From Promethearchaeota archaeon (GTDB lineage: Archaea; Asgardarchaeota; Lokiarchaeia; Helarchaeales; RDOG01): a stretch of DNA of 64,000 nt. Location of the stretch: the NCBI GenBank assembly GCA_011365055.1, contig RDOG01000001.1:62001-126000 (forward strand), written 5' to 3'. Position 1 is the first letter of the stretch. Each line of letters opens with the position of its first letter. The notes below the pieces were generated by a model, which saw nothing but the letters and a program-made list of their open reading frames with translations, was not told the origin of the DNA and searched no databases. Made by a program: the position numbers and the translations under genes. Positions 38,120 to 46,886 of this stretch are shown here, in pieces.

Positions 38120-39420
38120 ACCGTTGTTAGAAATTTTATGATATGAAATGCACTTGCTCTAGCGAGAGTTGTAGATTCTTCTAAAGTGATAGGCTTGAGC
38201 ATTGATCCTGTAATAAATATTCCATTTTTTTGTGTTTGAACTAAATTAACCTGACTATCAATAAAATTAAACTTGTTTAATTGAAAATTCAATAAATTTG
38301 AAATTTTTATTCCATAATCCCCTGGAATTAATGCACAAGATAATACTAATAAATCAATCTTCAATTCAATAAATCGATTTAATATTAAATCAAATAATAA
38401 TATTGACAATGTCCCATCTTCTTCTTGAGATATTTTTGAAACTTGTCCTTTAACGAAATTAACGCCTGCTTGTCTTGTTTCCTTATATAATTTTTCATTT
38501 ATTCCTAATGTTCTTATGTCTCTATAGACTAACCAAACTTGAGAATCATTATATCTTTCTAATTTGATAATTTTTGCATGTTTATTAGCAAATGAACAAC
38601 AAGTTGAACTACAATATGCATAATATTTTTCATCTCTTGAACCGATACATTGAATCATTAAAATTCGCTTTGCAGGTGCCTTGTCACTTAATCTAATAAG
38701 TTTTCCCTCTGTCGGACCAGTTGGATCAAGCATTCTAGCAAGTTCAAGTTGAGTTATGACATTTAAAAAGTCTCCATAATGATAATTTTTAATTTCAGTT
38801 GGCTTAAATTCTCGATAACCTAAAGAACCCAAAATGGCATCTACTTCTATTTTTTTTGAGGTTTCTTTAGCATTTAAATTAATGGCGCCTTCAACGGGGC
38901 AAGCTTTTTCACATTCATTGCAACCTTCTTTACAAAATTCTCGTTTTAAATAATATGAATATGGTAGGCATTGTATTTTTTTAAAAATGGGTTTTTCGAA
39001 TTCTATTTTTAATAAATTTTCATTTTCTTTAAGTAATATAGGGCATGATGTTTCACATACTCCGCATTGGATGCATTTATCAACATCTATATATTGTGGT
39101 TTTTGGTTTAAAACTAAAACATGTTTATTATCATTATTCAAAATATCTTCAATTTCTGCGTTCAAAATTAAATTTATATTTGGATGTTCAATGACTCCTG
39201 AACGATAAAAACACTTTCTAATTCCTTTTTTCTTATTTGTTGATCCAATACAAAAAAAGCAATCATCAGTTGGAAATGCTTTATATAAATCGCTAGCATT
39301 ACCTCCCGCATAAATTTTTTTCTCTATTAAATATACTTCAATACCCGAATCAGCTAACTCTATTGCAGATTGTAATCCAGTAATTCCAGCTCCAATTATT
39401 GCAACTTTTTTTTGGACCAT
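38116..39420 (-). CDS. hdrA: Short HdrA-like flavoprotein
   Basis: 434 residues: an FAD-binding start (VAIIGAGITGLQSAIELADSG), the HdrA-specific FPTDDCFFCIGSTNKK segment, Cys motifs CIQCGVCETSCP and CKEGCNECEKACP inserted in the flavin domain, IQCIGSRDEKYYAYCSSTCC and the closing ITGSMLKP...LARASAFHI. It lacks the N-terminal HdrA domain, the C-terminal ferredoxin pair and MvhD. It therefore corresponds to the first half of the double HdrA proteins upstream and probably pairs with the next gene to rebuild a two-flavin unit from separate chains. It overlaps that gene by four bases. Confidence 0.87.
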   Translation of the reverse strand: MVQKKVAIIGAGITGLQSAIELADSGIEVYLIEKKIYAGGNASDLYKAFPTDDCFFCIGSTNKKKGIRKCFYRSGVIEHPNINLILNAEIEDILNNDNKHVLVLNQKPQYIDVDKCIQCGVCETSCPILLKENENLLKIEFEKPIFKKIQCLPYSYYLKREFCKEGCNECEKACPVEGAINLNAKETSKKIEVDAILGSLGYREFKPTEIKNYHYGDFLNVITQLELARMLDPTGPTEGKLIRLSDKAPAKRILMIQCIGSRDEKYYAYCSSTCCSFANKHAKIIKLERYNDSQVWLVYRDIRTLGINEKLYKETRQAGVNFVKGQVSKISQEEDGTLSILLFDLILNRFIELKIDLLVLSCALIPGDYGIKISNLLNFQLNKFNFIDSQVNLVQTQKNGIFITGSMLKPITLEESTTLARASAFHIIKFLTTV

Positions 39421-39425
39421 TTAAG

Positions 39426-39707
39426 TTACCTATTTAATCTCATTTTATAAATTTTCATTTCCAAATCTGATAATTCATCTTGTATTTTATCTAATTTCAT
39501 TTCAAATTCTTTTTTACTTATTAATGCAGAATCCTTTTTGGATATTAAATCTCGTAACATTTCTTGTCTTTCTTTGATTTCATTTTTTATTTTATTAAAT
39601 TCTTCTTCATTCTTTTTAATAATTTCTTTCCATATTTTAGAATTTTTATTTTTTGTTTCTTCTAATTTTTTTATAATTTCATTCAATTTTTCCTTTTCAT
39701 TAGCCAA
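39426..39707 (-). CDS. Small coiled-coil protein in the Hdr operon
   Basis: 93 residues, nearly all Lys/Glu-rich heptad-like helix (LNEIIKKLEETKNKNSKIWK, FEMKLDKIQDELSDLEMKIY), with no Cys and no membrane segment. The function is unknown. It lies 11 bases after mvhD and five bases before the short hdrA-like gene, so it is cotranscribed. It could dimerise with the coiled-coil part of the 734-residue ferredoxin protein in the same operon and hold Hdr modules together; that is inference from shared coiled-coil character. Confidence 0.6.
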   Translation of the reverse strand: MANEKEKLNEIIKKLEETKNKNSKIWKEIIKKNEEEFNKIKNEIKERQEMLRDLISKKDSALISKKEFEMKLDKIQDELSDLEMKIYKMRLNR

Positions 39708-39718
39708 TTAAAATTACC

Positions 39719-40129
39719 TCATTTTCTAAAAGGATTCGGGCCGATTTCTTCAATAATTTCTTTAGTAACTTGATCGATTACTCGAGCTATTTCTGCACCT
39801 TCAGCTGCAGATATAAAATGGATTTGAACTCGTCTTTCATCCATTCCTAATTCTTTAAGTAAATTTTTTACGAATCTCACTCTTCTATCAGCCGCTAAAT
39901 TTCCTAATTTGTAAGCACAATCTCCTTTATGACAAGGTGCTACTACAACCACATCTGCACCTTTTACAATACCTCTTAGTATATGTTCGATATCAATTCT
40001 TCCTGTACATGGAAATCGGACCACCCTTACATTTGGTTTATATTGGATTTTTAGAGTTCCCGCTAAATCTAGTGCTGTATAACTACATTGCATGCATGCA
40101 AATAACAGTATTAATGGTTTTTTAGCCAA
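39719..40129 (-). CDS. mvhD: MvhD-type [2Fe-2S] electron-transfer subunit
   Basis: 136 residues, the usual free-standing MvhD length. Conserved cysteines occur in FACMQCSYTALDLAG, RFPCTGRID and APCHKGDCAYKLGN, with the ending AAEGAEIARVIDQVTKEI. MvhD passes electrons between a hydrogenase or formate dehydrogenase and HdrA in methanogens. Here it follows the 1021-residue double HdrA, which lacks a fused MvhD domain, so it supplies that missing domain in trans. Its residue composition is less Asn/Lys/Ile-rich than that of its neighbours, probably because of strong conservation. Confidence 0.93.
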   Translation of the reverse strand: MAKKPLILLFACMQCSYTALDLAGTLKIQYKPNVRVVRFPCTGRIDIEHILRGIVKGADVVVVAPCHKGDCAYKLGNLAADRRVRFVKNLLKELGMDERRVQIHFISAAEGAEIARVIDQVTKEIIEEIGPNPFRK

Positions 40130-40131
40130 AT

Positions 40132-43100
40132 CTAATCCTCATTTAATATTTGGTCAATTTGAGCATCATAACATTCGTCTGTCCACCATCTTAAAGTTCT
40201 GGCTCCAACTGGACATGCTGCAACACATGTTCCGCATCCTTTACATTTAATTTCATCTGTAGTTGCTAAAATTTCAAATGGATTTTTTTGTATCATAGAA
40301 TTTGCTTCATATGGACAAATTAATTCACATAAGCCGCATCCAACACATAATTCTTCATCAACAATGGCTGTGGTTAACTCTAACTGAATTCCTTTCTGAA
40401 GTTGTTGCGCTGCAGAAGCAGAAGCTCGTGCTAGAGAAACTGAATCTGCAATATCTTTAGGGAAACTTGCCGAAGAATATATTCCTGGAACTTTAGTTTC
40501 TACAGGTTTAAATTTCACATGCAATTCCTCGACAAATCCATCTTGAGATCTCGTAATTCCTAAGGTCTCACAGAGTTTTTCAATTCCTTCAGGAGCCTCC
40601 TGGCCCACTGATAATACTAATAAATCAACTTCAAGAACAAAATCCTCATTTATTAATGAATCCTTAAAATTAATTTGTGGTTTTTTATTATTCTCATTAA
40701 TTTGAATTTTTAATGGTGCTTCTGGAGTCCATCTTACAAAATTAACCCCATTTAATTGTATCTCTCTATATATTTCTTCCATATAGCGTCCATATGCCCG
40801 TAAATGCTGTTTGTAAAAGATTGTTATTTGGGCATTAGGAAATTTTTCTTTCAAAATCTTTGCATTCATAATAGAAACATTACAACACACTCTTGAGCAA
40901 TATACATTACCAGTTTCAGAACATTCTTTATATGCTCTTGATCCTACACATTGAATAAATGCAACAGAATTTATCGATCTTAATTCATTATTTTGTAATT
41001 TGCGTTCTAATTCTAGAGTTGTTATGATATTTAATGTCTTTTTATAACCATATTCTCCTTCTGATGGTTCATATTCTTTAGTTCCTATTGAAACAATAAC
41101 TGAGCCCACTTCTATTTCTTTAATTTCTCCATCTACATTTAATTTGAACTTATAATTACCTAAATAACCAGACATTTCACAAATTTCACTATTTAAAAAT
41201 AGTTCTATATTTGAATTCTTTTCAATTTTTTCTTTATATTCATTTAAAATTACATTTGCTTTTTTACTGAAGGGAAATAATTCATAAAGGTTGTTTAATC
41301 TTCCTCCAACCTTATCTGTTCGCTCAATTAAATACGATTTATTTCCTTTTGCTGCAACATCAAGAGCTGCATTCATTCCTGATATTCCTGCTCCAATAAT
41401 GAGTGTGGATTTAATGACATCTAATTCTTTTATAGGAACATTTTTCAAGTTCTTTACTCTAGCAATTCCACCTTTTATTAATTGAATGGCTTTCTCTGTA
41501 GCATCTTCTGGATAATCATGATGCACCATTGCACATTGTTCCCGAATATTAATAGGTCCTGTAAAATAAAATCTTGATAACCCTACTTCTTCACATGCAT
41601 CTCTAAATGTTTTTTCATGTACTAAAGGCGTGCAAGATGCAACTACAATTCGATTTAAATTATTTTGTGTTATATGTTCCTTAATTAAATCTTGACCTGG
41701 ACTAGAACACATGAAAAGGTAGTTAGTTACAAATTCTACATTTGGAATTTTTTTTATTTCTTCTACTACTTTTTTAATATCAACTACTGAAGATATTATT
41801 CCTCCACAATGGCATATAAAAACTCCAATTCTAGGTGTATAATTATTATCCTCGATCGATTTAAACTCTTTTATCTCAATTGCTTTAGAAGGAGCTTTTA
41901 AATGGTTTGCGGCTGCTGAAGCTGCTGCTTTCGCTTCCGCAATAGTATCTGTTCCGTCTCTGGGACCATGAGCAGTTCCAATCATATAAATTCCGGGAAT
42001 AGCTGTTTCAATACTTCCTGAAGAAAAATTATCGTTACTTGAATTATCCAAATCTGAAAGAAAATTATCTTTAGCAAGTTTTAGATTTAATAATTTGGCA
42101 ATTTCTAATGTACCTCTTGATGGTTTAAAAGAGCAATTTAAAGAAACTAAATCAACATTATCTATATCCAATGGCTCTCCAGTTTCAGTATTTTCTAATC
42201 GAACTAATAAACTCGAGTCTTCATGCTCTTGAATTTCTGCTGCCTTTCCTCTTATGAATTTAATATTATATTGATCACAAGTTGATCTATAATATTCTTC
42301 AAATAATTTCCCTGCAGCTCGAATATCTATATAAGAAATATATATTTCTGCATTGGGCTCATGCATTCTTAAAAAACGAGCATTTTTCATTCCGAACATG
42401 CAACAAACTTTATTACAATAAATTTGATCTATGGTTTCATCTCGAGAACCCACGCAATTTACAAATATTGCTTTTTTTATCTGTTTTCCATCTGAAGGTC
42501 TCACTACATTATCTAATCCTGCGGGATGTGTCATTCGTTCGTATCCTAAAGAAGTTACAACGTTTTTATAACGCTTATATCCAAATTGAGGTAATTTTTC
42601 GGATGGATCAAATTCTTCAAAACCAGTTGCAATTACGATAGATCCAACATTTATTTCCATTAATTTTTCTTTCATATCATGATCAATAGCATTTGCTTTA
42701 CAAGTTTGAACGCACATTTTACAATTAATACAATGATCCTTATCAATTGTTGCTATAAATGGAATTTGTTGTGCAAAATCCATGTAAATTGCTTTTCTAT
42801 TTGTTAAACCATAATTATATTCGTGCGGGACTTCAACGGGACATGTAATAATGCATTGTTGACATCCTGTACATTTATCAAAATCAACGTATCTCGGCTT
42901 TTGTAATAATTTTACTTGAAAATTACCTATTTTTCCTTTAATTTCTAAAACTTCTGTTAGAGTTAAAATGGAAATATTAATGTGTTTTCCAACTTGATTC
43001 ATTTTAGGTGTTAAAACACATGCTGAACATTCATCATATGGGAAGATTTTATAAATTTTTGCATAGTTCCCTCCTATACAGGGTGTTTTTTCTATTAAAT

Positions 43101-43197
43101 GGACTTTATAACCTGCGTTTGCAAGATCGAGAGCACAGTCCATACCGGCGATACCAGCGCCAATGATTAATACTTCATCTAATTTTTCATTTTGCAA
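40132..43197 (-). CDS. hdrA: Double-length HdrA (two fused flavin modules), no MvhD domain
   Basis: 1021 residues. Module 1 (1-450): EVLIIGAGIAGMDCALDLA, SACVLTPKMNQ, ferredoxin-type inserts CTGCQQCIITCP and CINCKMCVQTCKAN, and VNCVGSRDETIDQIYCNKVCC. Module 2 (from about 455): N-terminal HdrA domain with VFICHCGGIIS and VVASCTPLVHE, a second FAD site TLIIGAGISGMNAALDVA, and IQCVGSRAYKECSE. The C-terminal ferredoxin pair is CVGCGLCELICPYEA and CKGCGTCVAACPVGA. Two FADs per chain resemble the HdrA dimer arrangement fused into one polypeptide. It overlaps the preceding gene by 11 bases and is followed two bases later by mvhD. Confidence 0.92.
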   Translation of the reverse strand: MQNEKLDEVLIIGAGIAGMDCALDLANAGYKVHLIEKTPCIGGNYAKIYKIFPYDECSACVLTPKMNQVGKHINISILTLTEVLEIKGKIGNFQVKLLQKPRYVDFDKCTGCQQCIITCPVEVPHEYNYGLTNRKAIYMDFAQQIPFIATIDKDHCINCKMCVQTCKANAIDHDMKEKLMEINVGSIVIATGFEEFDPSEKLPQFGYKRYKNVVTSLGYERMTHPAGLDNVVRPSDGKQIKKAIFVNCVGSRDETIDQIYCNKVCCMFGMKNARFLRMHEPNAEIYISYIDIRAAGKLFEEYYRSTCDQYNIKFIRGKAAEIQEHEDSSLLVRLENTETGEPLDIDNVDLVSLNCSFKPSRGTLEIAKLLNLKLAKDNFLSDLDNSSNDNFSSGSIETAIPGIYMIGTAHGPRDGTDTIAEAKAAASAAANHLKAPSKAIEIKEFKSIEDNNYTPRIGVFICHCGGIISSVVDIKKVVEEIKKIPNVEFVTNYLFMCSSPGQDLIKEHITQNNLNRIVVASCTPLVHEKTFRDACEEVGLSRFYFTGPINIREQCAMVHHDYPEDATEKAIQLIKGGIARVKNLKNVPIKELDVIKSTLIIGAGISGMNAALDVAAKGNKSYLIERTDKVGGRLNNLYELFPFSKKANVILNEYKEKIEKNSNIELFLNSEICEMSGYLGNYKFKLNVDGEIKEIEVGSVIVSIGTKEYEPSEGEYGYKKTLNIITTLELERKLQNNELRSINSVAFIQCVGSRAYKECSETGNVYCSRVCCNVSIMNAKILKEKFPNAQITIFYKQHLRAYGRYMEEIYREIQLNGVNFVRWTPEAPLKIQINENNKKPQINFKDSLINEDFVLEVDLLVLSVGQEAPEGIEKLCETLGITRSQDGFVEELHVKFKPVETKVPGIYSSASFPKDIADSVSLARASASAAQQLQKGIQLELTTAIVDEELCVGCGLCELICPYEANSMIQKNPFEILATTDEIKCKGCGTCVAACPVGARTLRWWTDECYDAQIDQILNED

Positions 43198-46100
43198 TTT
43201 TTAATACCATTTCTTGATTTTTTTTCAATTCTTTTATTTTATTTACAAAATCTTTTATTAAATTAGCATATTTATTACCCTCACTAGCTGATATCCATTC
43301 AAGACCCAATCTTTCTGGATTTATTCCTACTTTTTCTAATATTTTCTTCGCTGTCTTGACTCTTCGTTGTGTATGAAAATTCCCTGAAATGTAATGGCAA
43401 TCTCCAATATGACAACCTGTGATTAAAACACCATCAGCTCCAGCTCTAAAAGCTTCTAAAATATGTAGAATGCTTATTCTTCCTGAACACATAACTCTTA
43501 TTGGTCTAATTGATGTTGGATATTGGAATCTGCTAACTCCTGCATTATCAGCTCCAGCGTATGAACACCAATTACATAGAAAAGTTATGATTTTAGGTTC
43601 CTCTTGACTGGTTTCTTCATATGCAGAATTAATCATTGATTTTATTTGATCATCTGTAAAATGTTTCATTGTGATTGCATTTACAGGGCAACCTGCTGCA
43701 CATACACCACATCCTTTACAAAGTACTTGATTAATTTTTGATTTTAAATTTCCATCTTCATCAGTAATGATAGATGGTGCACCATAAGGACAGTGTAAGG
43801 TACAAATTTCGCATGCAACACATAAATCTGCATTAATTTCAGCAATAATTGCTTCTCCTTCGACCTTACCGCGAATCAGGGGAATTAGAGCCCTTGATGC
43901 TGCACCACATGCTTGTGCAATACTTTCATCTAGATTTTTTGGACTCTGACAAGATCCACATAAATATATACCATCTGCTGCAAAATCTAAAGGTCTATGT
44001 TTCACATGTGCCTCTAAAAAGAATCCATTATAAGCTAATGGTATCTTAAACAATTTATTTAAGTTAATATTATCGTCGTTCGGTAATATAGCAGTTGCTA
44101 GTATTATTCTATCAAGCTCAAGTTTTAAATTATCTTCAGGATTTGCTTTTTTTAATTCAAATATAAACGAATTATCGTCTTTTTTAATTAATTTAATATC
44201 ATTTATATCATTATAACTAATGAAATTGCAATTCTCTCTTAATTTACGATAAAATTCTTCATCTTTTCCATAAACATTAATGTCTCTATAAAATATTGAG
44301 ATTTCGCTTTTTGGAAACCGTTTTTTAATTTCTAAAGCATTTTTAAGAGAAATCGTACAACAAATGGATGAGCAATAAGTAATTCCATCCTTCAATCTAC
44401 TATTAGCACATAAAATAAATCCAATTCTTTCGGGTTCTTTTATTGAATTTTCCTTTAATAATGATTCAAGTTCCTCTAAATTATGAATTTTATCGTTATT
44501 CCCATAATTAAATAACCCTATTGGCTTAGAGACTTGAGATCCAGTAGCTATTATAATAGTTCCAACATTAATAACAAGAGAATTCGAATTTTCTTTTAAT
44601 TTTAATTCAAAATTTCCTATTGAACCATTAATTTCAATTAGTTCTGAAGAAAAATGAGTCTTTATTAATTTATTTTTATTTAATTTTTCAAATAAAGGTG
44701 AGAAATATTCTTTTGGAGTCTTATATAAAGGATGGATTTTATGAATATTATTAAGAAATCCTCCTAATTTTTCCGTTTTTTCAATAACATGTACTTCAAA
44801 ACCTTTATCGGCAATAATTTGGGCTGCAGTCATTCCTGAAATGCCTCCTCCAATAATTGCACAAGATGGTGTTACATTAATAGTTAACTTATTTTGAGGT
44901 TTGGAGTAATTTACACGATTAACATACATGCGAATTATGTCTTTCGCCTTTTCAGTGGCTTTTTCCGGTTCATTCATATGAACCCATGAACATTGTTCTC
45001 TGATATTAGCTAAATCAAATAAATATGGGTTTAAACCTGCTTCTGCACAAGTTTTTCTGAATAATTCTTCATGAGTACTAGGAGTACATGACGAAACTAT
45101 TATTCGATTTAATTTATGTTCTTTAATTTTTTCTTTTATAATGGTTTGCGTATCCCCTGAACATGTATATAGATTATCTGTAACATAAACTACATTAGGT
45201 AAGGTTTTAACATATTCTGCGACTTGTTTTATGTCTACAACTGCTCCAATGTTGGAACCACACCAACAAACAAATACCCCTATCCTAGGTTGTTCTACGT
45301 CTTCAATAATTTCAACTAATTTTTCATTAAATTCTTGTTTTTCTTTAATTTTGAGTGCTGCTTTTGCAGCTCCTCCACTGGCTTCCGCAACGGATTCAGG
45401 AATATCTTTTGGACCTGATGCAGTACCAACTACATAAATACCATCTAACTCAGTTTCTAAAGGTGATAAGGTCTTTACAAATCCATAATCGTTAGAAGAA
45501 ATGTTTAAAATTTTTAATAAATCACTTGCATAGCTTTTGGGTATCATTGCAGGCGCTAAAATTACCAATTCCGATTTTCTTTCAATAATTTCGCCTGTCT
45601 CAATATCTTCATGATAAATTATTAAATCATTTGTTTCGGGATCTTCTTCAATTTCACCCGGAACTCCTTTAACATATTTAATACCATATTCGTTTTTTGC
45701 GCGCTGAATAAATTCAAAAAATCCTTTTCCCATGGCTCTTATATCGTTATAAAGTATTTGTACGTCCATTTCAGGATAATGTTCCTTTGTAATGATGCTT
45801 TCTTTAGTCGAATACATACAACAGACTTTAGAACAATATTTTGCATAATTCTGATTTCTTGAGCCAACACATTGAATGAATGTCAGGGATTTTGGTTTTT
45901 TTCCATCAGAAAGACGCAATACATGGCCTCTTGTTGGTCCTGAAGCACTCATCATCCTTTCATATTCTAAAGAAGTAAGAACATTTGGATATTTTCCGTG
46001 TCCTAGTCTTGTTATTTCTGTTGTATTTATTAAATCAAATCCAGTTGCAATAATAATTGCTTTAACATCAAATTCATATTCTTCTATTTCTTGCCAATAA

Positions 46101-46618
46101 TCAATTGCTTTTGCCTTACATCTTTTTTCGCAAGCACCACATTCAATACAATTTACATTATCAATAGTTGCGATGTTAGGAACAGCTTGAGGAAATAGTA
46201 TGTATATTGCTTTTCTTTTTTTTAAACCCATTTCATATTCATTTGGGATTTCTATTGGGCATGTTTCTTGGCATTGCCTGCAACCTGTACATTTATCAGC
46301 ATCTACATATCGAGGATAACTATAAATTAAAACCTTGAATCCATTTTCGATTTTTTTAACTGATTTTACTTCACTATAAGTGAATAGTTCTATATTCTGA
46401 TGACGTGCGACTTCAACCATTTTTGGTGCTAAAATACAGATAGAACAATCATTTGTTGGAAATGTTTTATCGAGCTGTGCCATAACTCCTCCAATAGATG
46501 GAGACCTTTCAACGAGATAAACTCTATATCCCATTTCTGCCAAATCCAAAGAAGCTTGAATCCCTGAAACACCTCCTCCAATTACAAGGATTGCTTCTTC
46601 TGACAGATTGCTCACCAT
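43187..46618 (-). CDS. hdrA: Double-length HdrA fused to a C-terminal MvhD domain, first gene of the operon
   Basis: 1143 residues from the ATG at 46618. An in-frame TTG at 46693 would add 25 residues that do not belong to the flavin fold. Module 1 starts ILVIGGGVSGIQASLDLAEM and has CTGCRQCQETCP, CIECGACEKRCKAKA and IQCVGSRNQNYAKYCSKVCC. Module 2 has VFVCWCGSNIGAVVDIKQ, SCTPSTHEELF, CAIIGGGISGMTAAQI, then CVACEICTLHCPYGA and CKGCGVCAAGCPVNA. The last 130 residues are MvhD (CNWCSYAGADNAG, RVMCSGRIS, GCHIGDCHY). This gives one chain carrying two flavins, several [4Fe-4S] clusters and the [2Fe-2S] entry site. It is divergent from the winged-helix/ferredoxin genes at 46.9 kb. Confidence 0.92.
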   Translation of the reverse strand: MVSNLSEEAILVIGGGVSGIQASLDLAEMGYRVYLVERSPSIGGVMAQLDKTFPTNDCSICILAPKMVEVARHQNIELFTYSEVKSVKKIENGFKVLIYSYPRYVDADKCTGCRQCQETCPIEIPNEYEMGLKKRKAIYILFPQAVPNIATIDNVNCIECGACEKRCKAKAIDYWQEIEEYEFDVKAIIIATGFDLINTTEITRLGHGKYPNVLTSLEYERMMSASGPTRGHVLRLSDGKKPKSLTFIQCVGSRNQNYAKYCSKVCCMYSTKESIITKEHYPEMDVQILYNDIRAMGKGFFEFIQRAKNEYGIKYVKGVPGEIEEDPETNDLIIYHEDIETGEIIERKSELVILAPAMIPKSYASDLLKILNISSNDYGFVKTLSPLETELDGIYVVGTASGPKDIPESVAEASGGAAKAALKIKEKQEFNEKLVEIIEDVEQPRIGVFVCWCGSNIGAVVDIKQVAEYVKTLPNVVYVTDNLYTCSGDTQTIIKEKIKEHKLNRIIVSSCTPSTHEELFRKTCAEAGLNPYLFDLANIREQCSWVHMNEPEKATEKAKDIIRMYVNRVNYSKPQNKLTINVTPSCAIIGGGISGMTAAQIIADKGFEVHVIEKTEKLGGFLNNIHKIHPLYKTPKEYFSPLFEKLNKNKLIKTHFSSELIEINGSIGNFELKLKENSNSLVINVGTIIIATGSQVSKPIGLFNYGNNDKIHNLEELESLLKENSIKEPERIGFILCANSRLKDGITYCSSICCTISLKNALEIKKRFPKSEISIFYRDINVYGKDEEFYRKLRENCNFISYNDINDIKLIKKDDNSFIFELKKANPEDNLKLELDRIILATAILPNDDNINLNKLFKIPLAYNGFFLEAHVKHRPLDFAADGIYLCGSCQSPKNLDESIAQACGAASRALIPLIRGKVEGEAIIAEINADLCVACEICTLHCPYGAPSIITDEDGNLKSKINQVLCKGCGVCAAGCPVNAITMKHFTDDQIKSMINSAYEETSQEEPKIITFLCNWCSYAGADNAGVSRFQYPTSIRPIRVMCSGRISILHILEAFRAGADGVLITGCHIGDCHYISGNFHTQRRVKTAKKILEKVGINPERLGLEWISASEGNKYANLIKDFVNKIKELKKNQEMVLKIAK

Positions 46619-46713
46619 TCTAATTAATTCTTTATTTTTGGTCCTAGAATTTTCATCTACGTCGCTAATTTTTCCTAAAATAACAAGAAACAAAATAAAA
46701 AAACAAATAAATA

Positions 46714-46769
46714 TTTAACGTTATCATTTGGATTTTTTAAAAAACGTATTAATTTCAATAGTTTAACGT
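46714..46769. promoter_or_regulatory. Divergent promoter region with a TTTAACGT direct repeat
   Basis: TTTAACGT occurs at 46714-46721 and 46762-46769, 48 bases apart, in the gap between the Hdr operon and winged-helix/ferredoxin paralog 3. AT-rich TATA-like sequence surrounds both copies. A shared regulator site is possible; no regulator is identified. Confidence 0.3.
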
Positions 46770-46873
46770 AAATTAAAGTTAAAGAACTTTCATCTTTTTA
46801 AAGATCAAATATGTGATAGAAGCACAAAATTAATTATTATCTTTTTGAATTATTTTAACATAAAATACAATAA

Positions 46874-46886
46874 GGTGATTAAAATA
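46874..46886 (+). promoter_or_regulatory. GGTGAT ribosome-binding site four bases before an ATA codon (paralog 3)
   Basis: GGTGAT-TAAA-ATA. At pheT (AGTGAT), at paralog 2 and at the 21-residue peptide gene, GGTGAT or its close variant lies exactly four bases before ATG or TTG. The same geometry here points to ATA as the start, giving a protein beginning Met-Ala-Thr-Thr-Glu. Confidence 0.5.

Noticed and set aside
40132..46618. Several 60-120-codon frames opposite the HdrA genes
   Set aside because: They are shadows of conserved Cys-rich coding sequence, with no signals of their own.
30236..46618. Hydrogenase or formate dehydrogenase subunits within the Hdr operon
   Set aside because: I looked for the nickel-site CxxC pairs and for molybdopterin-type motifs and saw none; all large proteins are flavoproteins or ferredoxins.
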